From positions 1-32,571 of the forward strand of contig NZ_BJOB01000030.1 of NCBI RefSeq assembly GCF_006539985.1: a DNA stretch of 32,571 bases, given 5' to 3'. Made by a program: the position numbers and the translations under genes. Numbering within the stretch: the first letter of the stretch is position 1; every line of letters starts with the position of its first letter. A model generated the notes under the pieces. That model was not told the DNA's origin and searched no databases. It was given only the letters and a program-made list of their open reading frames with translations. The DNA comes from Kurthia gibsonii (GTDB lineage Bacteria; Bacillota; Bacilli; Bacillales_A; Planococcaceae). This document shows positions 24,691 to 32,571 of this stretch, piece after piece.

Positions 24691-24822
24691 AAGGTTGATA
24701 CCGCTTACATCCTTGTCATGTTGAGTATTTTCGAGTTATGCATAGTATTCTCAATTCATTTTATGTTATGATAAAAAGAGGTGAAGTACTCTATTTTTTA
24801 AATAGAAAAGGAGTAGAATTCT

Positions 24823-25266
24823 ATGATTTCCACGAACAGCAAAGAATTGCTCGAAATGCCAATTCATGATTTTATTATACCAGCTGAGAAAGTAGCGCAC
24901 GTTCAAATTGGTAATAATGCAGAGCATGCTTTATTAGTATTAACAAAGACAGGATATTCGTCGATTCCTGTACTCGACTCAAGCTATCGTTTTCATGGTC
25001 TAATTAGTATTCGTATGATCATGGATTCAGTCTTAGGCTTAGAACGAATTGAATATGAAAATTTAGAAGTGTCGAATGTCACAGAGATTATGGATCGAGA
25101 CATTGCTACATTGAATATTAATGATAATTTTAAGCGAGCTTTAGATTTAGTAATTAATCATGCCTTCTTGTGTGTAATTGATGATGAAGGTACATTTGTT
25201 GGGATTATGACACGTCGTGTAATTTTAAAACAGTTAAAAAAATATGTATATCAACCAAAATCATAA
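24823..25266 (+). CDS. darB: CBS-domain protein DarB/CbpB (c-di-AMP binding)
   Basis: A 147-residue protein made of two CBS repeats. The first covers about residues 8-75 (VLTKTGYSSIPVLDSSYRFHGLIS) and the second about 80-140 (EIMDRDIATLNINDNFKRAL, FLCVIDDEGTFVGIMTRR). B. subtilis DarB (YkuL) and Listeria CbpB of the same length and layout bind c-di-AMP; the free form acts on the Rel (p)ppGpp synthetase and pyruvate carboxylase. Position just upstream of ccpC is the same as in B. subtilis. A strong AAAAGGAG site precedes ATG 24823. The ligand is inferred by orthology; no residue was tested. Confidence 0.85.
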   Translation: MISTNSKELLEMPIHDFIIPAEKVAHVQIGNNAEHALLVLTKTGYSSIPVLDSSYRFHGLISIRMIMDSVLGLERIEYENLEVSNVTEIMDRDIATLNINDNFKRALDLVINHAFLCVIDDEGTFVGIMTRRVILKQLKKYVYQPKS

Positions 25267-25281
25267 TCATTTTGGCTGAAT

Positions 25282-25330
25282 TAAAAGGAACTGTCTTAAG
25301 AGAACGGATGAGACAGGTCCTTTTATTATT
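25282..25330 (+). terminator. Terminator between darB and ccpC
   Basis: AAAAGGAACTGTCT (25283-25296) pairs with AGACAGGTCCTTTT (25311-25324), with a small internal mismatch, followed by a T-rich tract. Confidence 0.75.
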
Positions 25331-25372
25331 TTGAACTACATACATTTTGAATACGTATATGGAGGTGTTCGC

Positions 25373-26269
25373 ATGACAACATCTGAAGCACAAATTTTAA
25401 AAATTTTAGCTGAAGAAGGAAATATGAGAAAAGCAGCAGAACGCCTATTTTTATCGCAACCAGCACTTTCACAACGCTTACAATCAATTGAAAAAGATTG
25501 GGGAACGCAGCTTTTTTTACGTTCACAAAAAGGTTTAACACCTACCCCGTCTGGTGAACTTGTTATTCAATATGCGAATGAGATGGCTACTAGACGAGAA
25601 GAAGTGTATGAACAACTACAGTCGTTAACACAAAAAGTACATGGAACATTGAAAATTGCATGTGCTTCAATTGTTGGGCACACATGGTTGCCACAAGTAT
25701 TAAAAGAGTTCGTACAAAAATATCCAGATGCGAAAATTTCGCTCATGACAGGCTGGTCATCTGAAATTGTCAAAGCGCTATATGATGGTGAAGCACATAT
25801 TGGGATTGTACGTGGGCATTCTGATTGGAAAGGCCGAAAAACACATTTATTTAGAGATACAATGTACTTAGTAGATAAAGAAATTAAATCACTGGATGAG
25901 GTATTTGAGACTGAACGACCTTTTATTCAATTCAAAAGTGATTCGAATTATTATCAAGAAATTCAACAATGGTGGCAACGACAATTTTCTTCAAGTCCAA
26001 AGCATCAAATCACAGTTGACCAAATCGAAACGTGTAAGCAGATGGCACTGAATGGTATTGGCTATGCGATTTTACCTTCTATTACATTGACAGGCGAAGA
26101 AGATGTCAATCGAATCAACCTCGTCAGTGATGATGAAAAATTTGCACTAACACGTGATACATGGTTGATTGGATATGATTCGAGTTTTGAGCTCCGTCAA
26201 GTAGCAGCTTTTGTTGAAATTGTGCAACAACATGCAGAATGTTTGTATGATTATTCAAAAAATAAGTGA
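25373..26269 (+). CDS. ccpC: LysR-type citrate-responsive regulator CcpC
   Basis: A 298-residue LysR-family regulator. The N-terminal HTH reads AEEGNMRKAAERLFLSQPALSQRLQSIEK, followed by LFLRSQKGLTPTPSG. The effector domain holds the CcpC-like ISLMTGWSSEIVKALYDGEAHIGIVRG and DQIETCKQMALNGIGYAILPS. CcpC of B. subtilis represses aconitase and citrate synthase genes until citrate rises. The sequence is close to CcpC throughout and lies downstream of darB as in Bacillus. GGAGGTG precedes ATG 25373. The targets are elsewhere in the genome. Confidence 0.9.
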   Translation: MTTSEAQILKILAEEGNMRKAAERLFLSQPALSQRLQSIEKDWGTQLFLRSQKGLTPTPSGELVIQYANEMATRREEVYEQLQSLTQKVHGTLKIACASIVGHTWLPQVLKEFVQKYPDAKISLMTGWSSEIVKALYDGEAHIGIVRGHSDWKGRKTHLFRDTMYLVDKEIKSLDEVFETERPFIQFKSDSNYYQEIQQWWQRQFSSSPKHQITVDQIETCKQMALNGIGYAILPSITLTGEEDVNRINLVSDDEKFALTRDTWLIGYDSSFELRQVAAFVEIVQQHAECLYDYSKNK

Positions 26270-26294
26270 AATTTTTTGAATAATCGGTTACAAT
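26266..26294 (+). promoter_or_regulatory. Probable promoter of dapH-dapL
   Basis: GTGAAA (26266-26271, overlapping the ccpC stop) and TACAAT (26289-26294) are 17 bases apart, giving a leader of about 30 bases. Confidence 0.5.
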
Positions 26295-26329
26295 TAGTGC
26301 ATCTTTTTTTCAATAGGAGGAAATGCACA

Positions 26330-27043
26330 ATGAAAAAGTTAAACGCACAAGAAATTATCGCTTACTTAGCAAATGCCAAAAAAACAACACCAGTTAAAGT
26401 TTATGTAAAAGGTACAAATGTGTCTTCATTAGACTTTGGTACAGATAGTAAAGTATTTGGTGAAGGTAATTCCGTAGTTGTATTTGGTGACTGGTCACAA
26501 ATTGAACAAGCAATCAACGCACATGAGGCACAGATTGAAGATTACGTAATCGAGCAAGACCGACGTAACTCAGCTGTGCCTTTATTAGATACAAAAGCGA
26601 TTAATGCACGTATCGAACCAGGCGCACTTATTCGAGATCAAGTTACAATTGGTGATAACGCAGTAATCATGATGGGTAGTGTTATTAATATTGGTGCGGA
26701 AATTGGCGCACGTACGATGATTGATATGAATGTTGTATTGGGTGGTCGTGCAACAGTGGGAGAAGATTGCCATATTGGAGCAGGTGCCGTTTTAGCAGGT
26801 GTGATTGAACCTCCAAGTGCTGACCCTGTAGTAGTTGAAAATAATGTAATGATTGGTGCAAATGCAGTTCTTCTAGAAGGAGTACGAGTAGGAGAAGGTG
26901 CAGTAATTGCAGCAGGTGCTGTCGTAACAAAAGATGTTGAACCTTATACAGTAGTTGCAGGTATTCCAGCACGTGAAATTAAAAAAATTGATGAAAAAAC
27001 AAAATCAAAAACAGAAATTATGCAAGATTTAAGAAAAATATAA
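26330..27043 (+). CDS. dapH: Tetrahydrodipicolinate N-acetyltransferase DapH
   Basis: A 237-residue trimeric left-handed beta-helix acetyltransferase that transfers acetyl from acetyl-CoA to tetrahydrodipicolinate in the acetyl branch of lysine and meso-diaminopimelate synthesis. An alpha/beta N-terminal part (about 1-85) is followed by hexapeptide repeats ([40 protein letters not shown]) to about residue 215. The sequence matches B. subtilis YkuQ/DapH in length. AGGAGG lies before ATG 26330. It is followed after 12 bases by dapL, the next enzyme but one in the pathway. Needed for peptidoglycan cross-links and, in spore formers, dipicolinate. Confidence 0.95.
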   Translation: MKKLNAQEIIAYLANAKKTTPVKVYVKGTNVSSLDFGTDSKVFGEGNSVVVFGDWSQIEQAINAHEAQIEDYVIEQDRRNSAVPLLDTKAINARIEPGALIRDQVTIGDNAVIMMGSVINIGAEIGARTMIDMNVVLGGRATVGEDCHIGAGAVLAGVIEPPSADPVVVENNVMIGANAVLLEGVRVGEGAVIAAGAVVTKDVEPYTVVAGIPAREIKKIDEKTKSKTEIMQDLRKI

Positions 27044-27055
27044 GAGGTGAATGGT

Positions 27056-28183
27056 GTGAAGTCTTTTATGGAAGTTCGAAGGGATTTACATAGAATTCCG
27101 GAGATTGGTTTTCAAGAGTTTAAGACGCAACAATATTTACTCGATACAATTACATCGTTTATAAAGCCCTATATGCGTATCATAAAATGGCGAACGGGTT
27201 TTATTTTAGTTATTGAAGGTATTAATCCTCGTTTGCAATTAGGATGGAGAACAGATTTAGATGGTTTGCCTGTTCAAGAACAAACTAATTTATCATACGC
27301 TTCTGAACATGAGGGTTTCATGCATGCATGTGGACATGACTTCCATATGACGATTGCGCTAGGGCTTGCGAAACGATTTGCGGATGTTCAACCAGAGCAT
27401 ACGATTTTATTGTACTTCCAACCTGCTGAAGAAGGCCCTGGAGGCGCAGAGCCTATGTTAGAGTGGGTGAAGGCAGAACATCCAGAACTACTTCCAGATT
27501 ATATGTTTGCATGTCACATCGCACCAGAGTATCCTGTTGGAACTGTTGCAACACGACCTGGTATGTTATTTGCAAATACATCTGAACTTTTTATTGATTT
27601 AAAAGGACTAGGTGGACACGCAGCATTTCCGCACCATACAAAAGATATGACTGTTGCAGCTGCATCGCTTATTATGCAACTACAGACGATTGTCAGTCGT
27701 AATATCAATCCATTAGAAGGTTCTGTTATTACAGTTGGTAAAATGACTTCTGGCACCGTACAAAACGTTATTTCAGATGCTGCACGTTTGGAAGGAACAA
27801 TCCGTACAGTAACAGCTGAGAGTATGGCGCAAATAAAAAAACGTATTCAAACATTGTGTGAGGCGACTGCCCTTGCATTTGAATGTGATGTGACGATTGA
27901 CTATGGTTCAATGTATTATCAAGTGTACAATGATGCACACTGTGCGACATCGCTTCTTCAATATGCAGATTCTGTAGAAGGTATGACAGCGTACGAATGC
28001 CCACCAGCGATGACTGGGGAGGACTTTGGTTTCTTTTTAAAAGAGATTCCGGGCGCGATGTTTTGGGCTGGGGCGAATACCCCTTATGGACTACACCATG
28101 CAAAAATATCACCCGATGAAAATCTCATCGAACAAAATATTTTATTTGTAGAAGGATTTCTTCGACAATTCCACTTGAAATAA
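27056..28183 (+). CDS. dapL: N-acetyldiaminopimelate deacetylase DapL
   Basis: A 375-residue M20-family metallopeptidase-type deacetylase that frees L,L-diaminopimelate from its N-acetyl form. Zinc-ligand regions are visible: MHACGHDFHM (about residue 85-95), then the catalytic acid in PAEEGPGGAEPM, and AGGHAAFPHHT-like LGGHAAFPHHT of the dimer domain. The pattern is that of B. subtilis YkuR. Start codons are uncertain: GTG 27047, GTG 27056 and ATG 27068 are in frame. GTG 27056 lies 5 bases from AGAGGTGA and gives MKSFMEVRRDLHRIPE, so I prefer it. No terminator is obvious before the next promoter. Confidence 0.93.
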   Translation: MKSFMEVRRDLHRIPEIGFQEFKTQQYLLDTITSFIKPYMRIIKWRTGFILVIEGINPRLQLGWRTDLDGLPVQEQTNLSYASEHEGFMHACGHDFHMTIALGLAKRFADVQPEHTILLYFQPAEEGPGGAEPMLEWVKAEHPELLPDYMFACHIAPEYPVGTVATRPGMLFANTSELFIDLKGLGGHAAFPHHTKDMTVAAASLIMQLQTIVSRNINPLEGSVITVGKMTSGTVQNVISDAARLEGTIRTVTAESMAQIKKRIQTLCEATALAFECDVTIDYGSMYYQVYNDAHCATSLLQYADSVEGMTAYECPPAMTGEDFGFFLKEIPGAMFWAGANTPYGLHHAKISPDENLIEQNILFVEGFLRQFHLK

Positions 28184-28192
28184 ATAAAACAC

Positions 28193-28221
28193 TTGTTCTC
28201 TTTTGCTGCTTTCTGTATGAT
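28193..28221 (+). promoter_or_regulatory. Probable promoter of Mrr-like nuclease gene
   Basis: TTGTTC (28193-28198) and TATGAT (28216-28221) are 17 bases apart, about 33 bases before the start codon. Confidence 0.55.
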
Positions 28222-28253
28222 AAAACAGATTACGTAAATAAAGGAGTACACAG

Positions 28254-28772
28254 ATGAACCAATTAATTGAATATATCGTATGGGGTGCCATCGCGGTTGG
28301 GATTCTTTTATTCCTTTCGATATTGATTCGCTTTATTCAAGAAAGAAAAAGAAGAAAATCCTATGAACGATTAATGCAGACGACACAAATTCGTGATGTC
28401 GATGAAATGGACGGATATGTTTTTGAGGACTTTTTAGCACATGTATTTGAAGACTTAGGTTACGAAGCAGTTGCAACGCAGCGCTCTAATGATTTTGGGG
28501 CAGATGTCATGTTACAACATGATGAAGGGAAAATTGTGATTCAAGCAAAGCGTTATCAAGATAAAGTTGGTTTAAAAGCAGTACAAGAAATTTATGCAGC
28601 ACAGGCTTTTTATGAAGCAAATGAAGCATGGGTGATTACGAATAATTATTACACACAGGCCGCAAAGCAATTAGCTACTGCTTGTCATGTGACACTCATG
28701 AATCGAGAAGATCTCATTGATTTATTAAAAGAACGTAAAAAAGTTATGAAGTCTTCAAGGCGTGCATCTTGA
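28254..28772 (+). CDS. Membrane-anchored Mrr-like (restriction endonuclease fold) protein
   Basis: A 172-residue protein with one N-terminal transmembrane segment (VWGAIAVGILLFLSILIRFI, residues 9-28) and a basic stop (QERKRRK). A cytoplasmic PD-(D/E)XK nuclease-like domain of the Mrr_cat type follows. The likely catalytic residues are Asp84 in NDFGADVML and Gln97-x-Lys99 in IVIQAKRY, with Glu58 upstream in YVFEDFLAHVFEDLGYEA. In Mrr enzymes this fold cuts modified DNA; small membrane-anchored versions have no known role. There is no methylase or restriction partner nearby. AAAGGAG precedes ATG 28254. The activity is inferred from motifs only. Confidence 0.85.
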   Translation: MNQLIEYIVWGAIAVGILLFLSILIRFIQERKRRKSYERLMQTTQIRDVDEMDGYVFEDFLAHVFEDLGYEAVATQRSNDFGADVMLQHDEGKIVIQAKRYQDKVGLKAVQEIYAAQAFYEANEAWVITNNYYTQAAKQLATACHVTLMNREDLIDLLKERKKVMKSSRRAS

Positions 28773-28796
28773 TTTGCACAACACAATATAAGTACG

Positions 28797-28838
28797 AAAA
28801 AAAAGAATCGCGTGATAAGTTACGCGATTCTTTTTTGT
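28797..28838. terminator. Bidirectional terminator between Mrr-like and MFS genes
   Basis: AAAAAAGAATCGCG (28799-28812) pairs perfectly with CGCGATTCTTTTTT (28823-28836), with U-runs in both directions. Confidence 0.93.
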
Positions 28839-30059
28839 TTATGCTTTTGTATCCAAGTCGATATTCGGTTGTTGATGTACAGGTCTTTGAATGGGATTTC
28901 GCTTTTGCCATACATAGGTGATCACGAAGCAAATCATGAGAACGGCACCACCTACGATGAATGGAATCGACATATTAATATCGAATAATGTACCTGCAAT
29001 TGCGGGTCCAATCATATTCCCAAGAGACATATAGGAGTTGTTCATACCAGAAGCAAAACCTTGTTCTTTCCCAGCAGCATAGGAAATGAGTGTATTGACT
29101 GCTGGACGAATAAGAACAGCCGCTGTTTGGAAAATCGTTGCAACAACTAGGATAAGGAAGAATCCACTAATGTAAATCATACAAATTGTAAAGATTGATG
29201 CGATAACTAGACTGAACAGAATAATGCGCATCTCACCAAAACGTTTGAACAGCTTGTCTAATAATAGTCCCTGAACAATAACACCGATGAAGCCACCAAC
29301 AGTTAAGACAATGGCAATTTGATTCGGTGTGAAGTCAAATTTATACGTTAAAAATAGTGACATAGAAGATTGGAAGTTTGCGATACCAAATGTGAAGATG
29401 AAAACAACTAATAGTAGAACAAAATAAGGTGTAGTGAAAGAAGTTTTCATGTCTTTTAAAATATTACCACTACCTGTACTTTTCGCACCTTTTGCTACGA
29501 CTGGTTTTGTTGCAGGAAGCAAGAACATCGTTAAAATACCTGCTAAAATAGCTGCAGCACCAGCGAAATAGAATGGGAAGTGTAAATTAATATTGGACAA
29601 TAAACCACCTAGACCGGGTCCAATTGTAAAACCAAGCGAAATAGCTGCGCCAATTAGTCCCATCGCTTTCCCACGTTGTTTTCCAGTTGTAATGTCTGCT
29701 ACATATGCCATGATGGGTGGTGTGATGAAGGCAGAACCGACACCTGTTAAAAAGCGGAAGATATAGAGTTCGTAAAGATGGCTCGCGACACCGAATAAAG
29801 TCATGAACGTACCATTAATCAGTAGCCCGATTACGATGAGTTTTTTTCGACCAAAACGGTCAGAGAGAGATCCAGCGAGTGGAGAGAAGATGAATTGTGC
29901 CAGTGCGATACTGGCGATTAAAAAACCAAGTACAGCGCCTTGTCCTCCAAAGCCTTGTAAATAATGTGGCATGATGGGAATAATTAAGCCGATACCACTC
30001 ATGGAAATAAACATGTTGAACATTAAGAGTGCGAGTGCTAATTTTACTTTCTTTTCCAT
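28839..30059 (-). CDS. MFS multidrug efflux transporter (DHA1, Bmr/NorA-like)
   Basis: A 406-residue major facilitator with 12 predicted helices. Motif A is GSLSDRFGRKKLIVIG after helix 2, and the antiporter motif C in helix 5 is GFTIGPGLGGLL. These features and the length place it with drug:H+ antiporters of the DHA1 group, such as Bmr, Blt and NorA. Substrates cannot be predicted. AAAGGAG lies before ATG 30059. No MerR-type activator gene such as bmrR is adjacent. The 187-base upstream gap holds only weak promoter-like elements and the potD terminator. It is transcribed alone, toward the Mrr-like gene. Confidence 0.88.
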   Translation of the reverse strand: MEKKVKLALALLMFNMFISMSGIGLIIPIMPHYLQGFGGQGAVLGFLIASIALAQFIFSPLAGSLSDRFGRKKLIVIGLLINGTFMTLFGVASHLYELYIFRFLTGVGSAFITPPIMAYVADITTGKQRGKAMGLIGAAISLGFTIGPGLGGLLSNINLHFPFYFAGAAAILAGILTMFLLPATKPVVAKGAKSTGSGNILKDMKTSFTTPYFVLLLVVFIFTFGIANFQSSMSLFLTYKFDFTPNQIAIVLTVGGFIGVIVQGLLLDKLFKRFGEMRIILFSLVIASIFTICMIYISGFFLILVVATIFQTAAVLIRPAVNTLISYAAGKEQGFASGMNNSYMSLGNMIGPAIAGTLFDINMSIPFIVGGAVLMICFVITYVWQKRNPIQRPVHQQPNIDLDTKA

Positions 30060-30206
30060 AGAAGGCTCCTTTGTTGAGTATTTCGTATAGCTAAATAATA
30101 ACGACTATAGTATAGAATCGCAATGAAAAAAATCTACTTCTTTTGACTGAAACAACCTTACTTGTAGTATTCCTTTTTATAAAGGAGAACAACCCTGTTG
30201 AAACAT

Positions 30207-30242
30207 CAAAAAAACTGTAGATGAAACGAATTCATCTACAGT
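30207..30242 (-). terminator. Terminator of the pot operon
   Basis: On the minus strand ACTGTAGATGAA pairs perfectly (12 bp) with TTCATCTACAGT (arms 30242-30231 and 30225-30214) around a 5-base loop, followed by seven T. Confidence 0.92.
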
Positions 30243-30246
30243 CCAT

Positions 30247-31326
30247 TTATTCATTAATCGCCATTTTAAATTTCAGGAATAATTCATTGTATTCCCCGAT
30301 TTTTTCAAGGCCAAGGTTTTTATAAACATGTAAGTTTTCGCGTGTTTCTTTCGAAGGGTAGTAACGTTCATCGTTTACTACTTCTTCATCTAGTAGAGAA
30401 AGAGCCGCTTTATTTGGTGTTGAGTAACCGACATAATCTGCATTTTGAGCTGCATTTTCAGGTTCTAACATGAAGTTAATGAATTTATGTGCGCCCTCTA
30501 CGTTTTTAGACGTTTTTGGAATGACCATATTATCAAACCATAAGTTTGAACCTTCGCTTGGCACTGTGTATGTTAAATCTTCGTTCTCATACATCATATC
30601 TGCTGCTTGTCCAGACCATGTTAGAGCGACCATCGCATCTTCATTAATCATCAGCTGTGTTACTTCATCACCGATAATTGCTTTGACATTCGGTCCCATC
30701 TTAATTAGCTTGTCTGTTGCAGCATTTAACTCTTTTGAATCCGTTGAGTTCAGTGACTTACCCATACTGTTCAATCCCATACCAAGCACTTCACGCGCAC
30801 TATCTACTAAGACTACTTTACCTTTTAAAGAAGGATCCCATAAATCATCCCAACGTTCGAATTTATATTTGTCGCCTAATAATTTAGGGTTATAAACAAT
30901 CCCAACTGTTCCCCAGAAATAAGGAATTGAATATTGGTTTTTTGGATCGAATGGTAAATCTAAAAAGTCTTCATCAATATTTTTTAAATTCGGAATGTCT
31001 TTATGATTAACAGGTAATAATAGATTTTTTTCTTTCATTTGTTCGATTGTGTATTCAGATGGAACGGCGATATCGTAGTTTGTTCCGCCTTGTTCAATCT
31101 TTGTCATCATCGCTTCATTTGAATCGAATGTTTCATAAACGACGTGAATACCTGTCTCTTTTTCAAACTTTTTAAGTAGGGCAGGGTCGATATATTCGCC
31201 CCAGTTATAAACTGTTAAAACTTTTTTGCCTGATACACCAGATGATTGGCTCAGCGAATGTACCGCATAGAATAAGATACCGCAAACAGCGAGTAGGGCA
31301 ATACTAATGCGTATAAGTGATTTCAT
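30247..31326 (-). CDS. potD: Spermidine/putrescine-binding protein PotD
   Basis: A 359-residue extracytoplasmic binding protein of the polyamine ABC importer. The N terminus has a hydrophobic segment (IRISIALLAVCGILFYAV). The mature domain then begins VLTVYNWGEYIDPALLKKFEKETG, a hallmark of PotD/PotF. Other family blocks are YDIAVPSEYTIEQM, IPYFWGTVGIVYNP and ALTWSGQAADM. The usual lipobox is not clear: the cysteine context is LAVCG, with Val at -1, so it may stay as an anchored precursor rather than a lipoprotein. GGGGGTG precedes ATG 31326, which shares one base with the potC stop. It is the last gene of the operon. Confidence 0.94.
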   Translation of the reverse strand: MKSLIRISIALLAVCGILFYAVHSLSQSSGVSGKKVLTVYNWGEYIDPALLKKFEKETGIHVVYETFDSNEAMMTKIEQGGTNYDIAVPSEYTIEQMKEKNLLLPVNHKDIPNLKNIDEDFLDLPFDPKNQYSIPYFWGTVGIVYNPKLLGDKYKFERWDDLWDPSLKGKVVLVDSAREVLGMGLNSMGKSLNSTDSKELNAATDKLIKMGPNVKAIIGDEVTQLMINEDAMVALTWSGQAADMMYENEDLTYTVPSEGSNLWFDNMVIPKTSKNVEGAHKFINFMLEPENAAQNADYVGYSTPNKAALSLLDEEVVNDERYYPSKETRENLHVYKNLGLEKIGEYNELFLKFKMAINE

Positions 31327-32117
31327 TAATTACGCACCCCCGTTTTTTTACGTGTCGTAATAAAGTGATAGCCAAGTACAAGAATAATTGTGACAAAGAA
31401 TACTAAACCTGAAATCGCATTAACTGTTAGTGATACTCCAGCACGCGCCATTGAATAAATCTCAACAGATAATGTACTGAAACCATTCCCTGTAACGAAG
31501 AACGTAACAGCGAAATCATCTAATGAGTAAGTTAAAGCCATGAAGAAACCAGCAAAAATCCCTGGTTTAATAAATGGAATGATAACACGTGTTAAAATAT
31601 CGCGTTGTGAAGCACCTAAATCACGTGCAGCATCAATTAATGAACTGCTCATTTCTTGTAGTTTTGGTAATACCATAATAACAACGATTGGAATACTAAA
31701 GGCAATATGACTTAATACTACCGACATAAAGCCGAGTTTCACACCCACAATTGTAAATAGAATTAAGAATGAAGCACCGATAATAACGTCAGGGCTTACG
31801 ATTAATACATTGTTCATCGATAAGACTGTATTGCGTAATTTACGATTACGCATGGATGAAATACCGATTGCACCAAGTGTTCCGATGAATGTCGAAATGA
31901 GTGCAGAGAGTAGGGCTACAATAATTGTATTCATTAAAATAATGAGTAGACGATCATCTTCAAAAACCGCTTTATAATGTTCCAATGTAAATGATTTGAA
32001 GTTTACCATCGAATCACCACTGTTGAAAGAGTAGAAGATTAGGAAAAAGATTGGTGCGTATAAAACGACCATAACAAGTGCTAAATAGAATTTAGAACCT
32101 TTACTTAGTCTTTCCAT
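31326..32117 (-). CDS. potC: Polyamine ABC importer permease PotC
   Basis: A 263-residue membrane subunit with about six helices. The coupling loop that contacts the ATPase is SSLIDAARDLGASQRDILTRV (about residues 155-175), and the chain ends in a short basic tail (TTRKKTGVRN). MVLYAPIFFLIFYSFN at the N terminus is typical of PotC. It starts 17 bases inside the 3' end of potB, with an AAGGAGAG ribosome site there, and its stop overlaps potD by one base. Spermidine or putrescine preference is not evident. Confidence 0.94.
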   Translation of the reverse strand: MERLSKGSKFYLALVMVVLYAPIFFLIFYSFNSGDSMVNFKSFTLEHYKAVFEDDRLLIILMNTIIVALLSALISTFIGTLGAIGISSMRNRKLRNTVLSMNNVLIVSPDVIIGASFLILFTIVGVKLGFMSVVLSHIAFSIPIVVIMVLPKLQEMSSSLIDAARDLGASQRDILTRVIIPFIKPGIFAGFFMALTYSLDDFAVTFFVTGNGFSTLSVEIYSMARAGVSLTVNAISGLVFFVTIILVLGYHFITTRKKTGVRN

Positions 32118-32571
32118 TTTGTGTCTCTCCTTTCTCTTTAGAACCTGTTAGGAACATGATGATAAACATAACGATGATTAGGAATACGGCAATGGTAGAA
32201 CCCATTCCCCAGTTTTGCGCAACTAAGAATTGTTGTTCAATCGCTGTACCTAGTGTAATGACTTTGTTACCTGCGATTAAGCGAGTAATCATGAATAATG
32301 ATAGCGCTGGGATAAATACAGCTTGCACACCGGCTTTAATTCCATTCATTGTCAATGGAATAATGACACGACGGAATGTTGTAATGCGTGAAGCACCTAA
32401 GTCACGTGCAGCATCAATTAATGCAGGATTTAATTTATCCAGTGCATTGAAAATTGGTAAAATCATAAATGGAATAAAGATATAAACAGATACAAAGATG
32501 AAACTGAAATTCGTGAATAGAATTTGCTGTTCACCAATACCAATTGCAGCTAAGAAAGCATTAATCGGACT
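32101..32571 (-). CDS. potB: Polyamine ABC importer permease PotB (partial)
   Basis: The C-terminal 156 residues of the second membrane subunit; the 5' part lies outside the window. The open frame continues without a stop to the last base (SPINAFLAAIGIGEQQILFT...), so the ATG at 32466 is internal. The coupling loop is LNPALIDAARDLGASRITTF, and the last helix is followed by SKEKGETQNGKTK. It overlaps potC by 17 bases. The ATPase gene potA is probably further upstream, outside the window. Confidence 0.92.
   Translation of the reverse strand, partial: SPINAFLAAIGIGEQQILFTNFSFIFVSVYIFIPFMILPIFNALDKLNPALIDAARDLGASRITTFRRVIIPLTMNGIKAGVQAVFIPALSLFMITRLIAGNKVITLGTAIEQQFLVAQNWGMGSTIAVFLIIVMFIIMFLTGSKEKGETQNGKTK

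Noticed and set aside
24720-24760. Inverted TTGAG/CTCAA arms around TATGCATA upstream of darB
   Set aside because: Arms are only five bases and AT-rich surroundings make this likely by chance; no regulator can be named.
30180-30224. Tiny reading frame after AAAGGAG on the plus strand (TTG at 30198)
   Set aside because: Only eight codons, running into the potD terminator; most likely chance.
30470-30895. Long plus-strand reading frame opposite potD
   Set aside because: It is the antisense of a clear potD gene, with no ribosome site or recognisable protein pattern.
32101-32466. ATG at 32466 as the start of a short potB
   Set aside because: The frame stays open with PotB-like membrane sequence to the window edge, so the ATG is internal.
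1-32571. CRISPR arrays, tRNA/rRNA genes, insertion sequences, prophage or attachment sites
   Set aside because: No regularly spaced repeats, transposase or integrase genes or recognisable RNA gene sequences were seen.

Overview
The window is AT-rich chromosomal DNA from a low-GC Gram-positive bacterium of the order Bacillales. I infer a sporulating relative of Bacillus in the Planococcaceae/Lysinibacillus group. Supporting signs are strong Shine-Dalgarno sites, intrinsic terminators after most genes, a Spo0E-type phosphatase gene behind tandem Spo0A boxes, a yybP-ykoY (Mn2+) riboswitch, and a gene series that recalls the B. subtilis ykv-ykw-yku region (ykvS, ykwC, cheV, ykyB, fadH/ykuF, darB/ykuL, ccpC/ykuM, dapH, dapL). 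The genus call is inference. I see no rRNA, tRNA, CRISPR array, insertion sequence or prophage. No gene-free stretch exceeds about 300 bases.

Left part (1-9234). An arsenite resistance pair (arsR-arsB) is followed by a decayed membrane GGDEF (diguanylate cyclase) gene. Next is a divergent sulfate assimilation locus. On the minus strand is a sulfate ABC importer (sbp-cysT-cysW-cysA). On the plus strand is the activation and reduction operon cysH-sat-cysC. Sulfate brought in by the importer is adenylylated by Sat, then reduced by CysH or phosphorylated by CysC. Both divergent transcripts carry a terminator-like hairpin in a short leader, which is the best candidate here for an uncharacterised control device.

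Middle part (9235-18493). A Mn2+ riboswitch controls a TerC-type membrane protein. It is followed by a KtrB-type potassium channel subunit, a B12-binding radical SAM enzyme of unknown substrate, a MarR regulator, a CPBP membrane protease, YkvS, a small unknown protein, a Spo0E-like phosphatase, a YkwC-type beta-hydroxyacid dehydrogenase, a small membrane protein and a UMF1-family MFS transporter.

Right part (18494-32571). This holds cheV, ykyB, the polyphosphate pair ppx-ppk, a FadH-type dienoyl-CoA reductase, the c-di-AMP-binding CBS protein DarB/CbpB, the TCA-cycle regulator CcpC, the acetyl-branch lysine/DAP genes dapH-dapL, a membrane-anchored Mrr-like nuclease, an MFS drug exporter, and a polyamine ABC importer (potB-potC-potD) that runs off the right edge.

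Most of the window is ordinary housekeeping and transport. I did not find a clearly new multi-gene system. The most interesting signals are regulatory: the paired sulfur leaders, the tandem 0A boxes before a Spo0E-type gene, the CPBP gene placed directly behind a terminator, and the unusual start region of the UMF1 transporter.
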